The notes under the pieces are model-generated. The model saw only the letters and a program-made list of their open reading frames with translations. It was not told the DNA's origin and did no database searches. 64,000 bases of DNA, taken from IMG/VR virus record IMGVR_UViG_3300044695_006284, positions 34,134 to 98,133 of that record; one strand, given 5' to 3'. Origin of the DNA: a virus. A program made the position numbers and the translations under genes. Positions 58,107 to 64,000 of this stretch are shown here, piece after piece (position 1 is the stretch's first letter; every line of letters begins with the position of its first letter).

Positions 58107-59071
58107 TGAAAGCCATTGTTGTTAATAAATTTGGAGGTCCAGAAGTAATGGAGCTATCTGATTTCAAGGAGCCAGTTGCAAAACATAATCAGATATTAGT
58201 AAACACTAGAATGATTGGCGTAAATTATGCTGATACATATCAAACTGAAAATAGTTACTTAGTTCAGTCATTGCCTCCAGTTATTCCTGGAATCGAGGCC
58301 TCATTTGAAATAGATGGTAATCTTTTTGTAGGTCATACAGCAAGCGGTTCTTATGCAGAAAAAGCTATTGTTAATTTAGATAGGGTATTTCAAGTTCCAG
58401 ATGGAGTCTCAGAAGAAGAGGCCTTGTCAGTTGTATGCCAAGGCACAACAGCGTATGGTATATTAAAATATTTTTGTGATGTCAAGCCTGGGGATTTAGT
58501 TTTAATAAATGGGGCTTCAAGTGCAGTTGGTATGATTTTAGTTCAGATGTGTAAGTTATATGGCGCCACAGTAATAGCTGTTACTGGAAGTCAAAAAAAG
58601 ATAGACTTTGTAAAAAGCTTAGGTGCAGATTTTGTTTGCCTAGACAATATGTCTGAGGTAAGAAAGGTTATATCTGAGGCGGGATCAAAGCCAAAATTTA
58701 TTATAGAGTCGTATGGTGGTAAGCATTTTATGAGTTACTATTCAGTTTTAAGTACAGGCGGTCAGATATGTTCATACGGTGCATCATCTAGAGATGGTCT
58801 ACCACATATTGAAATTAGGGATATATTAAAAGATTCAAAAATTGTTTCTGGATTCTGGGGCACTAAGATTTTTGAAGACAAAATAAAATTAAATGAAGCA
58901 GTTGACTATCTGTTTAATCTAATTAAAAATAAAAAAATAAAGATTGTTACAGGAGAAGTTATGAACCTTGAAGATGCAAAGGCTATGCATGAAAAAATTA
59001 GAAGTAGAGAAACTTTTGGAAAGCTTATTTTAATAAATAATTTTAACATGGAGGCTAAAAATGTCATTTGA
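58106..59071 (+). CDS. Quinone oxidoreductase-like protein (MDR family)
   Basis: A 321-residue medium-chain reductase without zinc-binding Cys. The N-terminal GroES-like part shows MKAIVVNKFGGPEVMEL, IGVNYADTYQTEN and VIPGIEASFEI; VCQGTTAYGILKYFCDVKPG leads into the NADPH-binding loop NGASSAVG (about 136-142); later GADFVCLDNMSEV and SYGGKHFMSYYSVLSTGG fit the Rossmann fold. Homologues reduce quinones with NADPH. In a phage it would be an auxiliary metabolic gene or part of a small-molecule pathway with the next genes. The last residues run over the start of the SGNH gene. Confidence 0.85.
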   Translation: MKAIVVNKFGGPEVMELSDFKEPVAKHNQILVNTRMIGVNYADTYQTENSYLVQSLPPVIPGIEASFEIDGNLFVGHTASGSYAEKAIVNLDRVFQVPDGVSEEEALSVVCQGTTAYGILKYFCDVKPGDLVLINGASSAVGMILVQMCKLYGATVIAVTGSQKKIDFVKSLGADFVCLDNMSEVRKVISEAGSKPKFIIESYGGKHFMSYYSVLSTGGQICSYGASSRDGLPHIEIRDILKDSKIVSGFWGTKIFEDKIKLNEAVDYLFNLIKNKKIKIVTGEVMNLEDAKAMHEKIRSRETFGKLILINNFNMEAKNVI

Positions 59072-59897
59072 GTTCAATGTTAATTTTTTTAAAGACAGCT
59101 ATTTTGGCGACTTAAAGCCAAATATTGAAGAAAACATAATGTTTTATGAAGAACAATTAAAGATTGATGATGATGCGATAGTCTATAAGTATAACAATAA
59201 AGGATTTAGGTGTGACGATTTTACCAAAGATGTAAATGGGATTCACATGCTATTTGGAGGATGCTCAGAAACTGAAGGTGCAGCTAATCTTTTAGAAGAT
59301 ACATGGGCAAAAGTTTTATATAATAAGATCAAAGAGTCAAATGATGTTGCTGGTTACTATAATGTGGGTAAAGCTGGTCTAACAACATCTACGGTAGTTA
59401 TGAACGTTTTTCAATACATATATGAGTATGGTTGTCCAGACTATATTTTTCTATACTTACCAGATCAGATAAGACATATAACTTGGTCAGGAGACAGAGG
59501 GTTTTATCCAACCTATGAATCACGGGATATTGATATTGGAGAAATAGAATGGAAAAGCTTTTTTAACCAAACCAGGGTTCCAGAAGTAATTAATGTTAAT
59601 ATCTTATACACAAGCTTTCTTTTTAAAATCTTAGTACAGTTTTGTGAGATGAATGGTATTAAACTTTTTTGGTCAACATGGCATACTCAAAGTGCGGATC
59701 CAGAAATTGTTGGAAAAGATTTGTTTAAGGGTTATATTCCAACATTCCCACCTACAAAAGAATATTGGGAAATGAAAATAGAAGACATGAGAGCAAGGGA
59801 TGGATATCACTACGGTAGAGGCTACCATAAGATATGGGCAGAAAAATTTTATAAGGGGTTTTTAGATGATAAAAATAATAAAAAAAATAATAGTTAA
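59061..59897 (+). CDS. SGNH/GDSL-like hydrolase
   Basis: A 278-residue protein. LFGGCSETEG with S69 as block I, YYNVGKAGLTTS (block II Gly), FLYLPDQIRH (block III, Asp in place of Asn) and ARDGYHYGRGYH with D247 and H250 as block V. It is the larger of two such proteins. Similar genes occur in marine phages near glycosylation clusters. A sugar or lipid esterase acting on the cell surface, or on a modified phage product with the next gene's carbamoyl group, is possible. Confidence 0.6.
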   Translation: MSFEFNVNFFKDSYFGDLKPNIEENIMFYEEQLKIDDDAIVYKYNNKGFRCDDFTKDVNGIHMLFGGCSETEGAANLLEDTWAKVLYNKIKESNDVAGYYNVGKAGLTTSTVVMNVFQYIYEYGCPDYIFLYLPDQIRHITWSGDRGFYPTYESRDIDIGEIEWKSFFNQTRVPEVINVNILYTSFLFKILVQFCEMNGIKLFWSTWHTQSADPEIVGKDLFKGYIPTFPPTKEYWEMKIEDMRARDGYHYGRGYHKIWAEKFYKGFLDDKNNKKNNS

Positions 59898-59943
59898 AAG
59901 AAAAATAAAAAAAATGATCAAGAAGAGAAGATATACCTACTGA
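59866..59943 (+). CDS. Very basic 25-residue ORF (possible)
   Basis: ATG at 59866, TGA at 59941-59943; the A of the TGA is the A of the next ATG. Half of its residues are Lys or Arg (MIKIIKKIIVKRKIK, then KMIKKRRYTY). It overlaps the SGNH gene and may only be the A+G-rich ribosome-binding region, or a translational coupling peptide. Confidence 0.3.
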   Translation: MIKIIKKIIVKRKIKKMIKKRRYTY

Positions 59944-61364
59944 TGATTATATTAGGAATTAATGAAACTTCACATGACGCATCCGTTTCATTAATAAAAA
60001 ATGGCGACATACTATTTGCCGCACACGCAGAAAGATACAGCAAGAATAAAAATGATTGGTATAACAATAGCGAAATAATTTTAGATGCTTTAAACTACGG
60101 AACTCCAGATGCAATTGCATACTACGAAAAGCCATTGCTTAAAAAATCCAGGATGATTCTTCATGGAGGGGCAAGCGACTGGAAGCCAAAATTTCCCATA
60201 GATGTTCCAGTACACTATTTTAAGCACCACTACTCTCATGCAGCAGCAGGATACTATACAAGTTCGTTTAACGATGCTTGTATTGTAGTGCTTGACGCAA
60301 TTGGTGAATTTAATACCTCAACAATATGGGTCGGAGAAGGAGAGAGAATCAATCTTAAGTATAAGCAAAACTACCCAGTAAGTTTTGGATTATTTTACTC
60401 TGCATTTACACAGCTAATTGGTCTTATGCCAAATCAAGAAGAGTATATCATGATGGGGATGGCAGCCTATGGAGATTGGAAAAGATACTATAAGGAAGTA
60501 GATGAGTATTTCCCACAATATGATCAACAAAAGTATAATTTTCACAAAGGAATTAATGACTGGGGTATGGCTATTACAGATCAAGATCGTTTTGATATCG
60601 CAGCAGCAGTTCAAATGGTATACGAGCAAAGATTAAATGATTTTATGCGTATGGCAAAAAGACTAACTGGTAAAAATAATTTAGTTTTTATGGGAGGCTG
60701 TGCACTTAACTCATCCGCAAATACGATTTTGTGGAATATATTTAAAGATATATGGATTATGCCAAACCCAGGGGATGCTGGAAGCTCATTAGGGGCTGCG
60801 GCTGCACTTTATGGAAAGCATTTAAACTGGCAAGGACCTTACCTAGGTCACGATCTCGGAGGAAATTATCCAGTTGATAAAATTTTGAATAGCTTAATTG
60901 TTAATAAAGTTGCTGCAGTTGCAACAGGAAGATCTGAGTACGGTCCGAGGGCTTTGGGAAACAGGAGTATCCTAGCAGACCCCAGAGACCCAAACATTAA
61001 AGATATTGTAAACTCCATAAAGCAAAGAGAAAAATTTAGGCCGTTTGCACCAGTAGTTTTAGAAGAATATGCGTCCGAATGGTTTGATATGAAATACTCA
61101 TCTCCATATATGCAATTTACTCCAAAGTGCTTGAAGCCAGAACTAATACCATCTGTAGTTCATAAAGATGGAACATCTAGAGTCCAAACAGTGAATCAGG
61201 TTCAAAATCCAGGGCTTTATTTATTATTAAATAAGTGGTACGATTTGACTGGTATACCAGTATTGCTAAACACTAGCCTTAACATAAAGGGACAGCCCTT
61301 GCTAAATGATTTAAATGATATAAAAGAATGGCAAGAAAAATATAAATCTAGAATAATTTACTAG
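59943..61364 (+). CDS. NodU/CmcH-type carbamoyltransferase
   Basis: A 473-residue enzyme that transfers a carbamoyl group from carbamoyl phosphate, via carbamoyl-AMP, to a hydroxyl. The ASKHA-like N-terminus has GINETSHDASVSLI with H12 and AAHAERYSK, then HHYSHAAAGYY, EEYIMMGMAAYG and VFMGGCALNSS. The C-terminal YrdC-like/Carbam_trans_C signature is GRSEYGPRALGNRSIL (329-349 region), ADPRDPNIKD and FRPFAPVVL. It is about 100 residues shorter than bacterial members. Substrate may be a sugar, a small molecule or hydroxymethylated DNA. The start shares a base with the previous TGA. Confidence 0.9.
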   Translation: MIILGINETSHDASVSLIKNGDILFAAHAERYSKNKNDWYNNSEIILDALNYGTPDAIAYYEKPLLKKSRMILHGGASDWKPKFPIDVPVHYFKHHYSHAAAGYYTSSFNDACIVVLDAIGEFNTSTIWVGEGERINLKYKQNYPVSFGLFYSAFTQLIGLMPNQEEYIMMGMAAYGDWKRYYKEVDEYFPQYDQQKYNFHKGINDWGMAITDQDRFDIAAAVQMVYEQRLNDFMRMAKRLTGKNNLVFMGGCALNSSANTILWNIFKDIWIMPNPGDAGSSLGAAAALYGKHLNWQGPYLGHDLGGNYPVDKILNSLIVNKVAAVATGRSEYGPRALGNRSILADPRDPNIKDIVNSIKQREKFRPFAPVVLEEYASEWFDMKYSSPYMQFTPKCLKPELIPSVVHKDGTSRVQTVNQVQNPGLYLLLNKWYDLTGIPVLLNTSLNIKGQPLLNDLNDIKEWQEKYKSRIIY

Positions 61365-61383
61365 ATGAAATAAAAGGAGAAAA

Positions 61384-62169
61384 ATGTTTTATAACAACCC
61401 AAATGTAGAGAAAATTTCTGATAACATCTATATATACAGAAATTTTATTCAAAAAGAAAAGCTTGACCAAATACACTCTATAATAAAAGATTTAGAGGAT
61501 GCTAATTTAGAAAGAAACGAAAATTCTCATAACATAGATTGGTATGCTGATAAGTTTTCTCCAGCAATTCCAGAACTTTATGACGTGTGGTGCGACATGA
61601 ATGAGTTTCTTTTGCCAGAATACTGCATTCACCCTCAGATTTCATTAATAGTTACCAAAGAGGGCGAAGAGATGTATCACCATGCAGATTCTCCTGGAGA
61701 AAACATGGAAGAAGAATTAATTGCTTCAGATATATGGAATACATGCTGTGTAATTCATTATGGCGCCATAGCGTACTTTGGAGAATGGGAGGGCGGAGAA
61801 GTTTATTATCCAAATATTAATTCCGAAGGAAAGTTTATTGGAAATTTTGAACCATATCATAGTGACTCTGAGCTTAGAGTTAAGCCTAATGCTGGAGATT
61901 TGGTAATACACGGCGCCTATGGAAGTGAAACTCATGGAGTAAAAAAGATAACCTCTGGAACAAGATATGCTTTTTCTAATTTTGTTTTACCAGTACAAAA
62001 AAATCCTGGTACATTTCCTACATACGGAACAAAAGAAAATGAAGATAGATGGAAAAATGGATGGAATGAATGGATTACACCACAGAACTTTGTTTGGGAG
62101 CCATCTAAAAAGCTTCAAGATGAGCTAGATCAAGGAATTAAATCAGTTAGATATCGTGTCGGAGATTAA
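61384..62169 (+). CDS. 2OG-Fe(II) oxygenase
   Basis: A 261-residue oxygenase. H100 and D102 (YHHADSPG), H184 (ETHGVKK) and R194 (GTRYAFSNF) form the site. The insert between them is longer than in other copies (IHYGAIAYFGEWEGGEVYYP), and the C-terminal 60 residues are Trp/Asn-rich (EDRWKNGWNEWITPQNFVW). It has AAAAGGAG before the ATG and lies directly after the carbamoyltransferase; the pair could act in series, one adding a hydroxyl and the other carbamoylating it. Confidence 0.9.
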   Translation: MFYNNPNVEKISDNIYIYRNFIQKEKLDQIHSIIKDLEDANLERNENSHNIDWYADKFSPAIPELYDVWCDMNEFLLPEYCIHPQISLIVTKEGEEMYHHADSPGENMEEELIASDIWNTCCVIHYGAIAYFGEWEGGEVYYPNINSEGKFIGNFEPYHSDSELRVKPNAGDLVIHGAYGSETHGVKKITSGTRYAFSNFVLPVQKNPGTFPTYGTKENEDRWKNGWNEWITPQNFVWEPSKKLQDELDQGIKSVRYRVGD

Positions 62170-62176
62170 TTACCTA

Positions 62177-62205
62177 TAGACAATTTTTTATAGCTATAGT
62201 ACAAT
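62177..62205 (+). promoter_or_regulatory. Promoter TAGACA-17-TACAAT for the tRNA cluster
   Basis: TAGACA at 62177, a 17-base spacer, TACAAT at 62200. The first tRNA starts 10 bases later. Confidence 0.75.
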
Positions 62206-62215
62206 TAAGCAATAC

Positions 62216-62288
62216 GCCCTTGTAGCTCAGCGGATAGAGCGAGGCTCTTCTAAGGCCTGCGTCAGAGGTTCGATTCCTTTCAGGGGCG
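62216..62288 (+). tRNA. tRNA-Arg (TCT)
   Basis: 73 bases; acceptor gcccttg/caggggc, D stem gctc/gagc, anticodon stem aggct/ggcct with loop ctTCTaa, T stem agagg/ccttt with loop ttcgatt. AGA codons are abundant in the genes here, so the tRNA suits the phage codon bias. No encoded CCA. Confidence 0.92.
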
Positions 62289-62298
62289 CATTGCATTT

Positions 62299-62371
62299 TG
62301 GACCATAGCTCAGTTGGCAGAGCGCAGAGCTGTTAACTCTGATGTCCCAGGTTCGAGCCCTGGTGGTCCAG
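62299..62371 (+). tRNA. tRNA-Asn (GTT)
   Basis: 73 bases; perfect acceptor tggacca/tggtcca, D stem gctc/gagc, anticodon stem cagag/ctctg with loop ctGTTaa, T stem ccagg/cctgg with loop ttcgagc. It follows tRNA-Arg by 10 bases. Confidence 0.94.
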
Positions 62372-62384
62372 CGCAATAATGTTG

Positions 62385-62457
62385 GTCCCTATAGCTCAGT
62401 TGGTAGAGCAACAGACTTTTAATCTGTGGGTCGTAGGATCGATACCTACTGGGGACA
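62385..62457 (+). tRNA. tRNA-Lys (TTT)
   Basis: 73 bases; acceptor gtcccta/tggggac, D stem gctc/gagc, anticodon stem acaga/tctgt with loop ctTTTaa, T stem gtagg/cctac. The T loop reads atcgata, with A in place of the near-universal T54. Confidence 0.9.
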
Positions 62458-62471
62458 CGTCATATGCAATA

Positions 62472-62480
62472 TGATATAAT
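62472..62480 (+). promoter_or_regulatory. Extended -10 (TGA-TATAAT) before the hsp20 gene
   Basis: TGA-TATAAT lies 15 bases after the last tRNA; a leader of about 50 bases with AAAGGGG precedes the ATG at 62538. Confidence 0.45.
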
Positions 62481-62537
62481 TAACATAGGTTGCCAAATGG
62501 GGCCTATATTAACTTATTCGCTTGAAAGGGGAATAAA

Positions 62538-62954
62538 ATGGTAAACAAATTAGCAATGGATCTATTTAATGATCCATTTTTTATTGGCTTTAACAGAGAG
62601 TTAGGCCGATTAAATACTGCATATAAAACAAATTCACAGTCGTACCCACCGTATGATCTTCTTAAGCTAGACGATGATACTTATAAAATTTCACTTGCAA
62701 TTGCTGGATTCTCAAAAGAAGATATTGATGTGTCCGTAGACAACGGAACGTTAATTATCAAAGGTGAGCTTCTAGAAGTTGCAAACGCAGAGGTAGTACA
62801 TAAGGGTATTGCAGGAAGAAAGTTCGTAAGATCCTTTGCACTAGGAGAGTACATGGAAGTAACTTCTGCAGAATTAAAAGATGGAATGTTGCATGTTCAT
62901 GTTGTACGAATTATTCCAGAAGAAAAAAAGCCAAAAAGTATAAAAATTAAATAA
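62538..62954 (+). CDS. Small heat shock protein (Hsp20 family)
   Basis: A 138-residue alpha-crystallin type chaperone. The N-terminus DLFNDPFFIGFNRELGRL is like IbpA; the core (YKISLAIAGFSKEDIDVSVD, then GTLIIKGEL, RSFALGEYMEVTSAELKDGM and LHVHVVRI) is complete, followed by a short tail KKPKSIKIK with the IxI motif. It holds unfolded proteins during infection; similar genes are known in marine phages. It has its own promoter candidate. Confidence 0.92.
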   Translation: MVNKLAMDLFNDPFFIGFNRELGRLNTAYKTNSQSYPPYDLLKLDDDTYKISLAIAGFSKEDIDVSVDNGTLIIKGELLEVANAEVVHKGIAGRKFVRSFALGEYMEVTSAELKDGMLHVHVVRIIPEEKKPKSIKIK

Positions 62955-63004
62955 AAGTAAGACCTGGGCATGTCTAAAACTGCCCCACTAACAGAAAGAT
63001 TTAT

Positions 63005-63766
63005 ATGATTATTCAAATTATTGGACTACCAGGTTCTGGGAAAACAGAATTAGCTAAAGCACTTAAAGAACGTATTAACGCTATACATCTTAATGCAGAT
63101 GAGGTTCGTGCAACTGTAAATTCAGATTTAGGGTTTAGCCCTGAAGACAGAATTGAGCAGGCTCGTCGCATGGGCGACATGGCAAGACTTATTGCTAAGC
63201 AGGGTGTTGCTCCAGTAATAGTTGACTTCGTATGTCCAACTGATCTAACCCGTGCAGCCTTTGGCAAGCCAGATATTTTGGTATTCATGGACACAATTGC
63301 AGAGGGTCGCTTTGAAGACACAAATAAAATGTTTGAAAGACCAACAGAGTTTGATGTATCTTTTATTAGCCACAACCTCAATGCTGAAGCAAAGGCATCT
63401 CATATAATTGAAAAGTTTAGTTTGCATGATTGGTCAGCTCCAACAACCCTTATGCTTGGAAGATACCAGCCATGGCATGAAGGACACCATGCTCTTTATA
63501 AAGAGGCGGGAAAGAGAACAAATCAAGTTCTTCTTGGAGTACGTAACACATACAATACAAGCGAGAAAGATCCTCTTAAGTTTGATCAGGTAAAAGAATA
63601 TATTGCCAAGGATGAATTTATGGATGGGGCATTAGTATTAAGATTACCTAACATTACCAATATTGTATATGGTCGTGATGTAGGATATAAAATTGAGCAA
63701 GTAGATTTGGGGGCAACTATACATGCTATTTCAGCTACTGAAAAACGTCGTGAATTGGGCATCTAG
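63005..63766 (+). CDS. Fused P-loop kinase (APS kinase-like) and nucleotidyltransferase
   Basis: A 253-residue two-domain protein. Residues 1-135: IIGLPGSGKTE (G7 to T14) and HLNADEVRATVNSDLGF, as in adenylylsulfate kinase and related kinases. Residues 145-253: a HIGH-superfamily cytidylyl/NMN-adenylyltransferase-like unit with LGRYQPWHEGHHALY (H158, H161) and a late ISATEKRRE (242-248, ISxTxxR motif). The order kinase then transferase is opposite to NadR. Substrate is unknown; sulfate activation, NAD salvage or a sugar nucleotide are candidates. Confidence 0.75.
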   Translation: MIIQIIGLPGSGKTELAKALKERINAIHLNADEVRATVNSDLGFSPEDRIEQARRMGDMARLIAKQGVAPVIVDFVCPTDLTRAAFGKPDILVFMDTIAEGRFEDTNKMFERPTEFDVSFISHNLNAEAKASHIIEKFSLHDWSAPTTLMLGRYQPWHEGHHALYKEAGKRTNQVLLGVRNTYNTSEKDPLKFDQVKEYIAKDEFMDGALVLRLPNITNIVYGRDVGYKIEQVDLGATIHAISATEKRRELGI

Positions 63767-63845
63767 TATCGGTAAAGGTATTGCAGATGCAGAAGAAAGA
63801 ATGATAGAAGAGATGTATAGGAAAAAAGAAGATGAAAGTAACTAA
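63750..63845 (+). CDS. Small hypothetical protein, 31 residues
   Basis: GTG at 63750, TAA at 63843-63845. The product (WASSIGKGIADAEERMIEEM then YRKKEDESN) is one charged helix. It overlaps the kinase fusion by 17 bases and the next gene by 14; the frame is fully open and fills the gap, but no homologue is known to me. Confidence 0.45.
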   Translation: MNWASSIGKGIADAEERMIEEMYRKKEDESN

Positions 63846-64000
63846 AGCCAGATCATTTGTTAAAGCATTAAGCTATCGCATATGGGGAACACTTTCTTCT
63901 GTAGCAGTTGCTTATGTTATTACAAAAAATGCTTCTCTATCTGTTACAATTGCATTTTGGGAAACGGTAGTTAAGGTATTTATTTACTACGCACATGAGC
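63832..64000 (+). CDS. DUF2061 membrane protein (cut by window edge)
   Basis: 56 residues are visible. ARSFVKALSYRIWGTLSSVA, then AYVITKNASLSVTIAFWETV and KVFIYYAHE match the DUF2061 family: an amphipathic start 'SxxKAxSYRI', two membrane helices and a final Tyr-Tyr-x-His-Glu. Some family members accompany adenylylsulfate kinase genes, as the kinase-like gene does here. The 3' end lies outside the window. Confidence 0.75.
   Translation, partial: MKVTKARSFVKALSYRIWGTLSSVAVAYVITKNASLSVTIAFWETVVKVFIYYAHE

Noticed and set aside
62970-63008. 12-codon ORF before the kinase fusion
   Set aside because: Too short and without a convincing ribosome-binding site; probably leader sequence of the next gene.

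Overview
The window is a stretch of one tailed double-stranded DNA phage genome. All genes lie on the + strand, coding is almost continuous (most neighbours overlap by ATGA/GTGA or a few bases, and no gap exceeds 110 bases), and the base composition is A+T-rich. The virion genes are those of a long, non-contractile-tailed phage (siphovirus): PBSX/HK97-type portal, S78-type prohead protease fused to a scaffold-like tail, HK97-fold capsid protein, connector and neck genes, one major tail protein, a G/GT chaperone pair with a -1 frameshift site, and a giant tape measure. No sheath, integrase, repressor or bacterial housekeeping block is seen. Several genes have a TATAAT-like -10 box ending only 7-10 bases before the ATG and no Shine-Dalgarno, the signature of leaderless mRNAs. 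Together with CHAP and LysM modules in the tape measure this fits a Gram-positive host, most plausibly a low-GC aquatic actinobacterium; the host is inference, not proof.

Layout. 1-5.2 kb: accessory array of five intact 2-oxoglutarate/Fe(II) oxygenases, one apparently degenerate copy and one DUF6065-like gene. 5.2-7.0 kb: LamG-type lectin protein with a probable 3' frameshift. 7.0-15.5 kb: portal, protease, capsid, connector, neck and major tail genes; the capsid and major tail genes are each closed by a strong GC-rich terminator. 15.6-39.2 kb: tail chaperones, an 11.3-kb tape-measure gene punctuated by Gly-Gly linkers that separate apparent enzyme-like inserts, tail tip and fibre proteins, and small coiled-coil genes.

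39.25-39.32 kb is the late/early junction: a consensus promoter overlaid by a palindrome and followed at once by an intrinsic terminator. 39.3-53.2 kb: replication and recombination (metallophosphoesterase, DnaB-like helicase, DnaG-like primase, gp32-like ssDNA-binding protein, a C-family DNA polymerase III alpha, RecA, SSB, a Cas4-like nuclease, RuvC-like and PD-(D/E)XK-like resolvases) with many tiny zinc-finger, HTH and membrane genes. 53.2-57.3 kb: SGNH hydrolase, Nmad1-like protein, another 2OG oxygenase and both terminase subunits, far from the portal. 57.3-64 kb: tRNA-Met, quinone oxidoreductase-like protein, second SGNH protein, NodU-type carbamoyltransferase, the eighth intact 2OG oxygenase, tRNA-Arg/Asn/Lys, Hsp20, a kinase-nucleotidyltransferase fusion and a DUF2061 membrane protein cut by the window edge.

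The phage brings its own replicase, primase, helicase, RecA and SSBs and so depends little on host replication proteins. The most unusual content is the set of eight intact 2OG oxygenases spread over three regions with a carbamoyltransferase, SGNH hydrolases and an Nmad1-like gene, and the mosaic tape measure that may carry effector domains into the host.
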